Part shown: positions 26,832 to 34,663 of the stretch, one piece after another
Numbering within the stretch: the stretch's first letter is position 1
How the letters are laid out: every line of letters starts with the position of its first letter
Assembly (NCBI GenBank): GCA_030066475.1
Contig: JASJBO010000043.1
Location: forward strand, 1 to 53,651
Length of the DNA: 53,651 bases
Direction of reading: 5' to 3'
Source of the DNA: Myxococcota bacterium
GTDB lineage: Bacteria; Myxococcota_A; UBA9160; PR03
Notes under the pieces: generated by a model
Seen by the model: only the letters and a program-made list of their open reading frames with translations
What the model was told of the DNA's origin: nothing
The model's database searches: none
Made by a program: the position numbers and the translations under genes

Positions 26832-27488
26832 ATGCGCCCGCAGCCCGTCGTGGCCATCGCCAGTGCAGCGCTGATCGGGCTCGTCGCCTGCAGCGGCGGC
26901 GAAGGCTCGCAGGCGCAGTCGCCCGCGCGGATGGTGACGGACCTGCTGGGCGGGCTGCTCGGGGCCGAGGACGAGGGGAGCGCGTCAGAGACCGAGAGCG
27001 ACGCCCCCTCGCTGCTGTCCTGGCTGGGAGACGTCGCCGAGGCGGCGCCCGGCGGTGAAAAGACCGTCTACTACTCGTTCGTCGACGAGAACGGCTCGAT
27101 GCGCTTCGTCGAGAGCCTGGAGCAGGTCCCGGCCTCGCAGCGGGCCAAGGCGGGCCGGATCGAGATGGAGGCCAACCGCCCGCCCCCGCGCCAGCGCGCG
27201 CAGGCGCCCGCGCGGCAGCCCTGGGCAGCCGCGGCAGCCGCCCCCTTCGAGCGCCGCGGGGGCCGGGAGGTGATCGTCTACACGGCACCGTGGTGCGGCT
27301 GGTGCCGCAAGGCGATGCGCTGGCTCGACGCGCGCCAGGTGCCCTACGACAACCGCGACATCGAGGCCAACCCGGCCTGGCGCGACGAGCTCGTCTCCAA
27401 GACCGGCCGCACCTCGATCCCCGTGGTCGAGATCGACGGCGAGCTGATCCGCGGCTACAGCGAAGAGGCGATGGAGCGTTTGCTTTAG
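26832..27488 (+). CDS. Glutaredoxin-domain lipoprotein
   Basis: A 218-residue predicted lipoprotein. The signal peptide ends in a lipobox LVAC with the lipidated Cys at residue 20. A low-complexity acidic stretch follows, then a DUF4124-like strand pair (VYYSFVDENGSMRFVESLEQ, about 76-95), a Pro/Arg/Ala linker, and a C-terminal glutaredoxin domain with active site C155-G-W-C158 (TAPWCGWC), TSIPVVEIDGELIRGY and the cis-Pro (TSIP). It is therefore a membrane-tethered periplasmic thiol-disulfide protein. GGAGG stands 7 nt before ATG 26832. A three-copy repeat array starts six bases after its stop codon. Confidence 0.85.
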   Translation: MRPQPVVAIASAALIGLVACSGGEGSQAQSPARMVTDLLGGLLGAEDEGSASETESDAPSLLSWLGDVAEAAPGGEKTVYYSFVDENGSMRFVESLEQVPASQRAKAGRIEMEANRPPPRQRAQAPARQPWAAAAAAPFERRGGREVIVYTAPWCGWCRKAMRWLDARQVPYDNRDIEANPAWRDELVSKTGRTSIPVVEIDGELIRGYSEEAMERLL

Positions 27489-27494
27489 TCTTGG

Positions 27495-27754
27495 TGGACT
27501 CCGCTCGGCTTCGCCTCGCTGCGCGCTCCGGCTTCGCCTCCGCTTGCGGCTTCCCCCTGCGGGCCAGCTCGATGCCGGCGCGAACGCGTCTTGGTGGACT
27601 CCGCTCGGCTTCGCCTCGCTGCGCGCTCCGGCTTCGCCTCCGCTTGCGGCTTCCCCCTGCGGGCCGGCTGGGTGCCGGCGCGGACGCGTCTTGGTGGACT
27701 CCGCTCGGCTGCGCCTCGCTGCGCGCTCCGCGGGCTACGCCCGCTCCGCTTGCG
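27495..27754 (+). repeat. Tandem array of three interspersed repeats (copies 12-14, 100-bp period)
   Basis: Copies begin at 27495, 27595 and 27695, exactly 100 bp apart. Stem 1 is GGC-TTC-GCC in the first two and GGC-TGC-GCC in the third. Hairpin 2 is GGC-TTC-GCC, GGC-TTC-GCC and GCGGGC-TAC-GCCCGC, then GCTTGCGG. The spacers end TGCCGGCGCGAACGCGTCTT or a close variant, almost the same as in the 24.3-kb array. This fills most of the 341-bp gap 27489-27829; the rest holds TATGCT at 27816, a possible -10. Confidence 0.9.
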
Positions 27755-27829
27755 GCTTCCCCCTTCGATCCGGGCGGAGGGGTGTTCGGGAGCTTCGGGC
27801 GTGAGGTGTTCCGGCTATGCTGCGAGGCC

Positions 27830-28612
27830 ATGGCAGGTGACACCATCCTCGAGGCGTGCGAAGACGGGGTGCTCACGCTGACGATGAACCGGCCGCGGCA
27901 GAAGAACGCGTTCTCGAACGTGATGTGGCGCGCGCTCGGCGACGCCTTCGTCGCCGCCCGCGAGGACGACGACGTGCGCGCGGTCGTGCTGACCGGCGCC
28001 GGCGACGCCTTCACGGCCGGCCAGGACCTCTCCGAGATGGCCGCGCCGACCGGGGAGCCGGGCTTCCCGCACCTGATGGACGCGCTGTGCGCCTTCGACA
28101 AGCCGCTGCTCGCGGCCGTGAACGGCGTGGGCGTGGGCTTCGGATTCACCGTGCTGCTGCACTGCGACGTGGTCTACGTCTCCGAGTGCGCACGCGTGAA
28201 GGCGCCCTTCGTCACGCTGGGCGTGGTGCCCGAGGCGGGCGCCAGCTACCTGCTGCCGCTCCAGATCGGCCACCAGCGCGCCGCCGACCTGCTGTTCCGC
28301 GCCGATTGGATCGAGGCGGCCGAGCTGGTGGAGCTGGGCCTGGCGAGTCGGCTGCTGGCGCCCGACGCGCTGCTGGCCGCCGCCCAGGAAACCGCCGCCC
28401 GGTTCGCGGCCCAGCCGCTGGGCTCGGTCCGCTACACCAAGCGGCTGCTGCTCGAGATGCGCCGCGAGGGCATCCGCGCCGCGCGCGCCCTCGAGGACCA
28501 GGCGTTCGCGGTGCGCGTGGGCTCGCCCGAGAACGCCGAGGCGCTGAAGGCCTTCTTCGAGAAGCGGCCCGCCGACTTCCGCAGCGTCTCGCCGAAGAAC
28601 CGCGGCGAGTAG
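27830..28612 (+). CDS. Enoyl-CoA hydratase/isomerase family protein
   Basis: A 260-residue crotonase-fold protein. NRPRQKNAFSNVM at the start, GDAFTAGQDLSEM (oxyanion loop, about residues 57-69) and AVNGVGVGFGFTVLLHCD (about 95-112) are typical. APFVTLGVVPEAGASYLLP contains Glu at the position of the second catalytic acid (PEAG) but not the first, a pattern seen in delta3-delta2-enoyl-CoA isomerases, so isomerase is the better guess. There is no Shine-Dalgarno sequence; TATGCT lies 8 nt before ATG 27830. It converges with an acyl-CoA synthetase gene 12 bases away. Confidence 0.88.
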   Translation: MAGDTILEACEDGVLTLTMNRPRQKNAFSNVMWRALGDAFVAAREDDDVRAVVLTGAGDAFTAGQDLSEMAAPTGEPGFPHLMDALCAFDKPLLAAVNGVGVGFGFTVLLHCDVVYVSECARVKAPFVTLGVVPEAGASYLLPLQIGHQRAADLLFRADWIEAAELVELGLASRLLAPDALLAAAQETAARFAAQPLGSVRYTKRLLLEMRREGIRAARALEDQAFAVRVGSPENAEALKAFFEKRPADFRSVSPKNRGE

Positions 28613-28624
28613 CCGCGCGGCGGC

Positions 28625-30166
28625 TCAATCCGGCGCGGGGCCCGGATAGGTCTCGCGCAGGACCCGCTTGAGGATCTTGCCGGTCGGGTTGCGCGGGATC
28701 TCGTCGGTGAACTCGACGCCCTTCGGCACCTTGTAGCGCGCCAGCTTGCCCTGGCAGAACTCGATGATCTCGTCGGCACTGGCGCTCTTGCCCTCCTCGA
28801 GCACCACGATCGCGATCGGCGACTCGCCCCAGCGCTCCGAAGGCTGGCCGATCACCGCCGCCTCGACGATCGCGGGGTGGCCGACGAGGACGTTCTCGAT
28901 CTCGGCCGGGTAGATGTTCTCGCCGCCCGAGATGATCATGTCCTTCTTGCGGTCCTGGATGTAGACGAAGCCGTCCTTGTCGACGGTGGCCAGGTCGCCG
29001 CTGTGGAGCCAGCCGTCGCGGATCGTGTCGGCGGTGGCGTCGGGGCGGTTCCAGTACTCCACCATGATGTGCGGCCCGCGGATCAGCACCTCGCCGATCT
29101 CGCCGGGCTCCACGTCGGCGCCGCCGGGCCCGACCACGCGCACTTCGGTGTGGAAGAAGGCGGGACCGGTCGAGCCGGCCTTGGCGATCGCGTTCTCCGA
29201 GTCGATCAGGCAGGCCGGGCCGCAGGTCTCGGTCAGGCCGTAGACCTGGTGGATCTCGATGCCGATGCCGTTGTACTGCTCGATCACCGGCACCGGCACC
29301 GGCGCCGCGCCGCACATCAGCCAGCGCAGCTTCGACACGTCGGTGGTCTCGCGGCCGGGCGCCCCCCACATGAACTGGAGCATCGCGGGCACCGCCAGCC
29401 CCACCGTGACGGCCTCGTCGCGGATCACGTCCCACGCGCGCGACGGATCGAAGGCGCGCATCAGCACCAGGGTGCCGCCCCGGTGCATGCAGGCGGTCGC
29501 CGGCGTGAGCGCCCCCACGTGGAAGAGCGGCAGCATCTGGAGGTAGCGGTCGCGGTCGCGCAGGTCGGCGGTCATGTTCACCGTGACCGACGCCGCCGCC
29601 ATCGTGTCGTGGCTGTGCACCGCGCCCTTCGGGAGGCCGGTGGTGCCCGACGTGTACATGATGAAGAGCAGGTCGTCGCCGGCCGCGCGCGTCTCGGGAT
29701 CGGCGTCGGAGGCGGCCGCGGCCACCGCGTCGTAGCCCTCCGCCCAGTCGGGCCGCGTGGCGTCGTCGCCCACCCGGATCCAGTGGCGCAGCGCGTGGTC
29801 ACGACCACGCAGGGCCCGCGCGGACTCGTCGAACTCGGTGTCGAAGATCAGCACCTCTGCGCCCGAGTCCTTCAGGATGAACTCGAGCTCGTCCGGCACG
29901 AGCCGCCAGTTGAGCGGCACCATCACGCCGCCGATCTTGGCCGCACCGAGGTAGCTCTCGAGGTACTCGGCCCCGTTCATCATCAGGAAGGCGACGCGAT
30001 CGCCCGGCTGGACGCCGCGCTCGACCAGGGCGTGGGCGATCCGGTTGGCGCGAGCGTTCAGCTCGGCGTAGGTGAAGCGCCGCCCGCGCTCCACCTCCAC
30101 CAGCGCCTCGACGCCGGGGCTCAGGCGGGCGCGCTTCTGGAGGAAGAGACCGAGGTTGTTCTGCAT
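28625..30166 (-). CDS. AMP-forming acyl-CoA synthetase
   Basis: A 513-residue member of the ANL superfamily. MYTSGTTGLPKG is the P-loop motif A3; VYGLTETCGP is A5; GWLHSGDLATVD and KKDMIISGGENIYPAE are A7-A8; NPTGKILKR at the end carries the catalytic Lys. It should activate a carboxylic acid with ATP and CoA; the medium- or long-chain type is most likely given the neighbours, but 2-alkenoic or aromatic acids cannot be excluded. The ATG at 30166 (MQNNLGLFLQKRARLSPG) is preferred to 30181 because TATGAT lies 6 nt upstream of it. It is divergent from the thioesterase gene, sharing a 68-bp promoter region. Confidence 0.92.
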   Translation of the reverse strand: MQNNLGLFLQKRARLSPGVEALVEVERGRRFTYAELNARANRIAHALVERGVQPGDRVAFLMMNGAEYLESYLGAAKIGGVMVPLNWRLVPDELEFILKDSGAEVLIFDTEFDESARALRGRDHALRHWIRVGDDATRPDWAEGYDAVAAAASDADPETRAAGDDLLFIMYTSGTTGLPKGAVHSHDTMAAASVTVNMTADLRDRDRYLQMLPLFHVGALTPATACMHRGGTLVLMRAFDPSRAWDVIRDEAVTVGLAVPAMLQFMWGAPGRETTDVSKLRWLMCGAAPVPVPVIEQYNGIGIEIHQVYGLTETCGPACLIDSENAIAKAGSTGPAFFHTEVRVVGPGGADVEPGEIGEVLIRGPHIMVEYWNRPDATADTIRDGWLHSGDLATVDKDGFVYIQDRKKDMIISGGENIYPAEIENVLVGHPAIVEAAVIGQPSERWGESPIAIVVLEEGKSASADEIIEFCQGKLARYKVPKGVEFTDEIPRNPTGKILKRVLRETYPGPAPD

Positions 30167-30172
30167 GCGCCC

Positions 30173-30178
30173 ATCATA
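30173..30178 (-). promoter_or_regulatory. -10 element for leaderless transcription of the acyl-CoA synthetase gene
   Basis: On the minus strand TATGAT is followed by GGGCGC and the ATG at 30166. The hexamer is near consensus and its spacing places the transcript start at the start codon; it also argues against the ATG at 30181, which would be upstream of the transcript start. Confidence 0.55.
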
Positions 30179-30234
30179 CATCCGGACGGGCGGGAAGTGG
30201 CTGCCGTTCGGTCGTGTGCTATCCCGCCCGCCTC

Positions 30235-31026
30235 GTGACGCGTTTCGACCGGGACACGGCCGTCGAGCAGCTGGACGCGGAGCGCTGCGCGGCGCGCATC
30301 GACCGCGGCTGGTTCGTCGCGCAGAGCCCCAACGGGGGCTACGTGGCGGCGATCGTGCTGCGCGCCCTGGGCGCCCGCGTCGAGCCGGACCGGGCGCCGC
30401 GCTCGCTCACGGTCCACTACACCGCGCCGCCCCGCGAGGGCGCCGTCGAGATCGAGACGCGCGTCGAGCGCGTGGGGCGCTCGCTCACCACCGTGAGCGG
30501 CCGCATGCGGCAGGGCGACCGGCTGCTGGCCCTGGCGCTGGGTGCCTTCTCGCGCCCGCGCGAGGGACCGCGCTTCGACCACGCCCCGCGCCCGGACGCC
30601 GCGCCCCCGGAGCGTTGCGAGGCGTTCCCGGCGATCATCCCGATCCACGAGCGCTACGAGTACCGCTGGGCGGTGGGCGAGCGTCCCGGCTCGGGGGCCG
30701 AGCAGGCGCTGGTGGGCGGCTGGATCCGACTGGCCGAGCGGCGCCGGGTGGACGCGCCCCTGCTCGCCGCCTTCTGCGACGCCTGGCCCCCGCCCTGCTT
30801 CGCGTGGGCGCCCGACCGCACGACGCTGGGCCACGTCCCGACCGTGGACCTCACGATCCACTTCCGCCGCGACCTGCCGGTGCCGGGCGCCCGTCCCGAC
30901 GACTTCGTGCTGGCCACCTTCCGCTCGCGCTTCGCCGAGCAGGGCTTCATCGAGGAGGACGGCGAGATCTGGACCCGCGACGGCACCCTGCTCGCCCAGT
31001 CGCGACAGCTCGCCGTGATCGGCTGA
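30235..31026 (+). CDS. TesB-like double-hotdog acyl-CoA thioesterase
   Basis: A 263-residue thioesterase of the double-hotdog type. IDRGWFVAQSPNGGYVAAIV (about residues 20-40) is the hallmark N-terminal hotdog, followed by SLTVHYTAPPREGAVEIET and a second hotdog with TVDLTIHFRRDLP, and the end GEIWTRDGTLLAQSRQ. It should hydrolyse acyl-CoA to free acid and CoA. GTG 30235 is chosen as the start; the frame also reads from 30214, but TATCCC at 30220-30225 looks like a -10 that would exclude it. Divergent from the acyl-CoA synthetase, which catalyses the opposite step. Confidence 0.85.
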   Translation: MTRFDRDTAVEQLDAERCAARIDRGWFVAQSPNGGYVAAIVLRALGARVEPDRAPRSLTVHYTAPPREGAVEIETRVERVGRSLTTVSGRMRQGDRLLALALGAFSRPREGPRFDHAPRPDAAPPERCEAFPAIIPIHERYEYRWAVGERPGSGAEQALVGGWIRLAERRRVDAPLLAAFCDAWPPPCFAWAPDRTTLGHVPTVDLTIHFRRDLPVPGARPDDFVLATFRSRFAEQGFIEEDGEIWTRDGTLLAQSRQLAVIG

Positions 31027-31098
31027 GCCCTCCGGCGGACCGGGCCCGCCCTCGCGCGCTACGCTTCGGAGCGGCTGCGCACGAGCGAGGGAGACCGC

Positions 31099-31875
31099 AT
31101 GCACGAGGACGCACCGGTCCTCGACCACGAGTCCGGCGAAGAGCGGTCGGCGCCCGACTGGCGCATCTGGCTGGGGCTCGGGATCACCGCCGTGTGGCTC
31201 CTGATGCAGGCCTACTACATCTTCGACGTCGTCGGGTTCGGCAAGTTCGTGTACGACGGGCCGCCGTCGGTCGGGGGCTTCCTCGAGGGCGCCTTCGCGC
31301 CGCTGGCGTTCCTGTGGCTCGTGATCGGCTACTTCCTGCAGCAGAAGGAGCTGGCCAACTCGACGCGCGCGATCCACCTGCAGTACCGCGAGATGCGCCG
31401 CACCGCCGAGCAGGCCGAGGTCCAGACCGAGGCGATCGCGGCCAGCGAGGCGCACGCGCGGCGCGAGACCTTCATGCGCATGATGGAGCTGGTGACCGAC
31501 CAGCTCGGCGCCATCCTGGGCATGCTGTTCATCTCGAGCCAGTCCCAAGGCCAGGGCGGCACGTACGACAGCGAGGCCGTCAGCGAGATGTGGGCGCGAC
31601 TGGGCTCGGGCGACCCGCAGGTCTTCGGCCGGCAGCTGATGAACGCCTACTTCACCGCCGGGGGCGCCGGGTCGCAGGAGGCGCGCGACATCTTCTGGGG
31701 AACCCCTATCCGCACCCGGCACAGCGAGAACTTCCTCCGGCACTTCCAGCGCCTGCTCGACGGCGCGCGCGACTGCGACCCCGACGGCATGCTCTACGAC
31801 GCCATCCTCGGCAGCGCGCACGGACGCATCTACCAGTACATGACGGAGCTGAAGCGGCTGCCACCGGCAGCTTGA
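31099..31875 (+). CDS. Two-helix membrane protein with a long cytoplasmic helical domain, unknown function
   Basis: A 258-residue protein. Two membrane helices (about residues 25-45, WLGLGITAVWLLMQAYYIF, and 61-78) are followed by a charged coiled-coil (about 82-125, QQKELANSTRAIHLQYREMR) and a mixed C-terminal domain containing ARDIFWGTPIRTRHSENF. The arrangement of two helices, short coil and soluble domain is seen in putative sensor or phage-defence membrane proteins, but I find no clear family and do not assign one. The ATG at 31099 follows GAGGGAG; TACGCT near 31061 may be the -10. No neighbour shares an obvious function. Confidence 0.7.
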   Translation: MHEDAPVLDHESGEERSAPDWRIWLGLGITAVWLLMQAYYIFDVVGFGKFVYDGPPSVGGFLEGAFAPLAFLWLVIGYFLQQKELANSTRAIHLQYREMRRTAEQAEVQTEAIAASEAHARRETFMRMMELVTDQLGAILGMLFISSQSQGQGGTYDSEAVSEMWARLGSGDPQVFGRQLMNAYFTAGGAGSQEARDIFWGTPIRTRHSENFLRHFQRLLDGARDCDPDGMLYDAILGSAHGRIYQYMTELKRLPPAA

Positions 31876-31959
31876 GCGCAGCTTCGCCCGCAGAACGGTT
31901 CAGTCCTGCCGCGCGGCGTCCGAAACGCCTCCCAGGCCCGGAGCGACTGCGGGAGGCGT

Positions 31960-32856
31960 GTGGACCCGAGCGAGCGCGACACGTTGAAGATGCGGATGCT
32001 GCCGCCGGACGAGGAGACCGCCGCCGCGGCCGGCGACGCCTGCCTGGTGGTGATCTACGGCCCCAGCCTGGGGCGCAAGCTGGCGCTCGACCGCAGCGAG
32101 ATCCAGATCGGGCGCGACGCGCGCTGCGACCTGGTGATTCCGCTCGAGACGGTCTCGCGGCGACACTGCCGGATCGCCCAGACGGAGGGACGACCCGCCC
32201 TGCAGGACCTGGGCTCGACCAACGGCACCTGGCTGAACGACGAGCTGCTGGCTCCCGGCGAGAGCCTTCCGCTGCGCTCCGGCGACCTGCTGCGCATCGG
32301 GAGCGCGATCTTCAAGTTCCTGGAAGGCGACAACGTCGAGGCCCAGTACCACGAGGAGGTCTACCGGACCATGATCGTGGACGGCCTCACCAAGGCCTAC
32401 AACCGGCGCTACCTGACCGAGTTCCTCGAGCGCGAGATGTCGCGCTGTCGGCGCCACGACCGGCCCCTGGCGCTGATGCTGTTCGACCTCGACCACTTCA
32501 AGCGGGTCAACGACGAGTACGGCCACCTGGCCGGCGACGCGGTGCTGCGCGAGGTGGCGCTGCTGGTGCGCGGTCGCGTGCGCCGCGACGAGTGCCTGGC
32601 GCGCTTCGGGGGCGAGGAGTTCGCGATCGTGATGCCCGAGACCGACCTCGACAGCGCGCGGCAGTTCGCCGAGCGGCTGCGCGCGCTGGTGGCCCAGCAC
32701 CCCTTCGTGGTGGGCGATCAGCAGGTGCTGGTGACGATCTCCGCGGGCATCGCCGACCTGACCAAGGAGATCGAGGACTCGGCCCGCTTCCTGGCGGAGG
32801 CGGATGCCCGGCTCTACGACGCCAAGCGGGCCGGCCGCAACCGCGTCGTGGGCTGA
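31960..32856 (+). CDS. FHA-GGDEF diguanylate cyclase
   Basis: A 298-residue protein with an FHA domain (about residues 27-122: QIGRDARCDLVIP, SRRHCRI, DLGSTNGTWLND, all phosphothreonine-binding marks) and a GGDEF domain (about 135-296) with intact active site GGEEF at 217-221 and FDLDHFKRVND for metal and nucleotide. It should make cyclic di-GMP under control of a phosphorylated partner. The inhibitory I-site, normally RxxD five residues before GGEEF, is R208-R-D-E211 here (RxxE), so feedback inhibition may be weakened. The start is GTG 31960 after GGGAGG. No Ser/Thr kinase gene is in the window. Confidence 0.9.
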   Translation: MDPSERDTLKMRMLPPDEETAAAAGDACLVVIYGPSLGRKLALDRSEIQIGRDARCDLVIPLETVSRRHCRIAQTEGRPALQDLGSTNGTWLNDELLAPGESLPLRSGDLLRIGSAIFKFLEGDNVEAQYHEEVYRTMIVDGLTKAYNRRYLTEFLEREMSRCRRHDRPLALMLFDLDHFKRVNDEYGHLAGDAVLREVALLVRGRVRRDECLARFGGEEFAIVMPETDLDSARQFAERLRALVAQHPFVVGDQQVLVTISAGIADLTKEIEDSARFLAEADARLYDAKRAGRNRVVG

Positions 32857-32909
32857 GCGCGGGGGCGCGCGGCGCTACCGTGGCGGCTCCGCACGACGAA
32901 GGAGCCCCG

Positions 32910-33155
32910 ATGCCGCTCGATCCCCAGGCCCAGCTCATCCTTCAGCAGCTCGCCGCGGCCGAAGGCCCCAAGCTCCACGAGGTGTCGCCCGAGCAGGCGC
33001 GCACCCTGTTCGAGCAGATGCAGGCGGCGCTCCCGGTCGAGGACGTCGGCCGCGTCGAGGAGCACTCCGCGCCGGGCTCCCAGCTCACCATCCTCGACAA
33101 GTACCAGCAGGCCGTCGCCCAGTCCGCCCACGCCCTCCGCACCGCCTTCGAGTAG
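32910..33155 (+). CDS. 81-residue protein resembling only the N-terminal lid of HSL-family esterases
   Basis: The first ~58 residues, starting MPLDPQAQLILQQLAAAEGP and continuing KLHEVSPEQARTLFEQM and VEDVGRVEEHSAPG, closely match the N-terminal cap of hormone-sensitive-lipase-type esterases. The catalytic alpha/beta-hydrolase domain is absent: after PGSQLTILDK the protein ends with a short helix (YQQAVAQSAHALRTAFE). AAGGAG precedes ATG 32910 at good spacing, with TACCGT upstream, so it appears to be expressed. It may be a truncated gene with a replaced 3' end or a stand-alone regulatory cap. It converges with the amine oxidase gene, eight bases away. Confidence 0.65.
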   Translation: MPLDPQAQLILQQLAAAEGPKLHEVSPEQARTLFEQMQAALPVEDVGRVEEHSAPGSQLTILDKYQQAVAQSAHALRTAFE

Positions 33156-33163
33156 GGGCTGCG

Positions 33164-34552
33164 CTACGCGGGGGAGGTTCCCTCGAGGCGGTGCTGGAGC
33201 AGCTGGGAGGCGGCGCGGAGGCCGGAGAGGTACGCGCCGTGGACGGTGGCGGGGTGGGTGCGGGCGGTGGCTTCGCCGGCGAAGAGGAGGCAGCCACCGG
33301 CGTGCAGCTCGGCCAGCGCGTCGTAGTCGGCGCCCGTCGCGCCCGGCGGCAGGTAGGAGCCGGAGCCGCGGGCGAAGGGATCGCGCGCCCAGCGCGTCAC
33401 GCGCACCGACTCGGGCTCGGGGATGTGGGGGCCGTGTGCGCGGCGCAGCCGCGTCATCAGCTCGGCGACGATCTCGGCGTCGGAGCGGTCCTCGGCCTCG
33501 CGCGCCGAGCGCCCGCCGGTGAGCGCCACCAGGACCGGGTGCGGCGCATGCATCCGCAGGTTCAGGAACAGCGGGTACGTGCCGGGGGGCTCGGCGATGT
33601 GGCCCAGGAAGTCCGCGTCGAGCGACCAGAACAGCCGCGGAAAGCGCAGCGCCACCTTGTCGACGACTCCCACCCCGAGCCGCCCGATGGCGTGGCGCGT
33701 CGACGCCGGCAGCGGCGGGTCGAAGGCGACGATCCCCGCCTGGAGCACACCGAGCGGCAGCGTCACCACCACGGCTTCGCCCGCCAGCTCGCCCTGCGAG
33801 GTGGCGACCCGTACGCCCTCGCGTCCCCAGTGCACGGCATCCACCCGGTGCTCGAGGCGCACGTCGGCTCGCGCTGCCAGAGCACCGACGATCTGGTCGT
33901 AGCCGCCCGGCAGGAGCAGGTCGCCCCCCGGCGCCGGCGTTGCGTCGCCCGCGTGCAGCAGCGAGAGCTCATCGAGCTCGGCACCGGACTCGACCACGCC
34001 GTGGCGCGCGACCCACGCGAGCGTCCGGCGCTCGTCGACGTCCCCGATCTCCGCGTCGGCCAGCAGCTTCCGCCACACCGAGCCCGCCGATGCGTCCTGG
34101 GCCCGCCCGGCGGCGCGCTGCACGAGCGCCGCCCGCAGCTCTCGGTGGCGGTGGCGCGCACGCGCCAGCCGCTCGGCCGGCACGGGCTTCCCGGCGTCGT
34201 CGTACGCCGAGACGGCGGTCCCGAGCGGCGTGGTGCGAAAGCCGTAGCGGCGGGCGAGCTGCAGGATCGGGTTGCCGCGCGCACCGCGGATCCGGCCGGC
34301 GCCCAGGTCCACCGCGGTGCCCAGCGAGCGGTCGGTCCACACCCGACCCCCGAGGCGCGGGCGCGCCTCGAGCACGACGGCGTCGAGCCCGTGCTGGCGC
34401 AGGGCGTGCGCCGCCGTCAGACCGGCCACCCCCGCCCCGATCACGATCACCCGGAGGCCGCTGCGCGGCGCCGCCGGCGCCCGCGGCGGCACCGCGAGAC
34501 CCGCGGCCGCACCGGCCAGGCCCCACAGAAAACGGCGTCGGCTCGGCTCCAC
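33164..34552 (-). CDS. Tat-exported flavin amine oxidase
   Basis: A 462-residue FAD-dependent amine oxidase. The N terminus has a twin-arginine signal (RRRFLWGL) and hydrophobic region to about residue 28. VIVIGAGVAGLTAAHALRQHG (residues ~35-55) is the FAD dinucleotide fold and EARPRLGGRVWT the following GG motif; LLFAGEATARTHPATVHGAYLSG near the C terminus closes the FAD site as in monoamine oxidases. It probably acts in the periplasm, loaded with FAD before export. Substrate is unknown. It lies downstream of trpE(G) on the same strand, separated by an interspersed repeat. Confidence 0.88.
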   Translation of the reverse strand: MEPSRRRFLWGLAGAAAGLAVPPRAPAAPRSGLRVIVIGAGVAGLTAAHALRQHGLDAVVLEARPRLGGRVWTDRSLGTAVDLGAGRIRGARGNPILQLARRYGFRTTPLGTAVSAYDDAGKPVPAERLARARHRHRELRAALVQRAAGRAQDASAGSVWRKLLADAEIGDVDERRTLAWVARHGVVESGAELDELSLLHAGDATPAPGGDLLLPGGYDQIVGALAARADVRLEHRVDAVHWGREGVRVATSQGELAGEAVVVTLPLGVLQAGIVAFDPPLPASTRHAIGRLGVGVVDKVALRFPRLFWSLDADFLGHIAEPPGTYPLFLNLRMHAPHPVLVALTGGRSAREAEDRSDAEIVAELMTRLRRAHGPHIPEPESVRVTRWARDPFARGSGSYLPPGATGADYDALAELHAGGCLLFAGEATARTHPATVHGAYLSGLRAASQLLQHRLEGTSPA

Positions 34553-34607
34553 GGCGCTCCTCCCCGAGCGTCAACGGACGACCGGGGGCCCCGATTGAGC
34601 AAGATCG

Positions 34608-34661
34608 TGGACTTCGCTCGCCGGCGGCTCGCTGCGCGCGCCGGCTGCGCCGGCGCTTGCG
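34608..34661 (+). repeat. Interspersed two-hairpin repeat, copy 15
   Basis: Plus-strand copy starting TGGACTTCGCTCG. Stem 1 is GCC-GGC-GGC. Hairpin 2 is the longest perfect one, GCGCCGGC-TGC-GCCGGCGC, ending GCTTGCG two bases before the trpE(G) stop codon region. Confidence 0.88.
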
Positions 34662-34663
34662 GG

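Noticed and set aside
24329..27754. CRISPR-like arrays
   Set aside because: Repeat units are long and structured, spacers are nearly identical to each other, only three units occur per site, and no cas genes are present.
24310..27760. Short open frames reading ARLRLAAR and similar peptides inside the repeats
   Set aside because: They are by-products of the repeat sequence, appear in several frames and both orientations, lack starts with Shine-Dalgarno sequence, and vary freely while hairpin pairing is kept.
30182..30234. Upstream start for the thioesterase at 30214
   Set aside because: It would place a -10-like TATCCC inside the coding region; the GTG at 30235 fits both promoter and family N terminus better.
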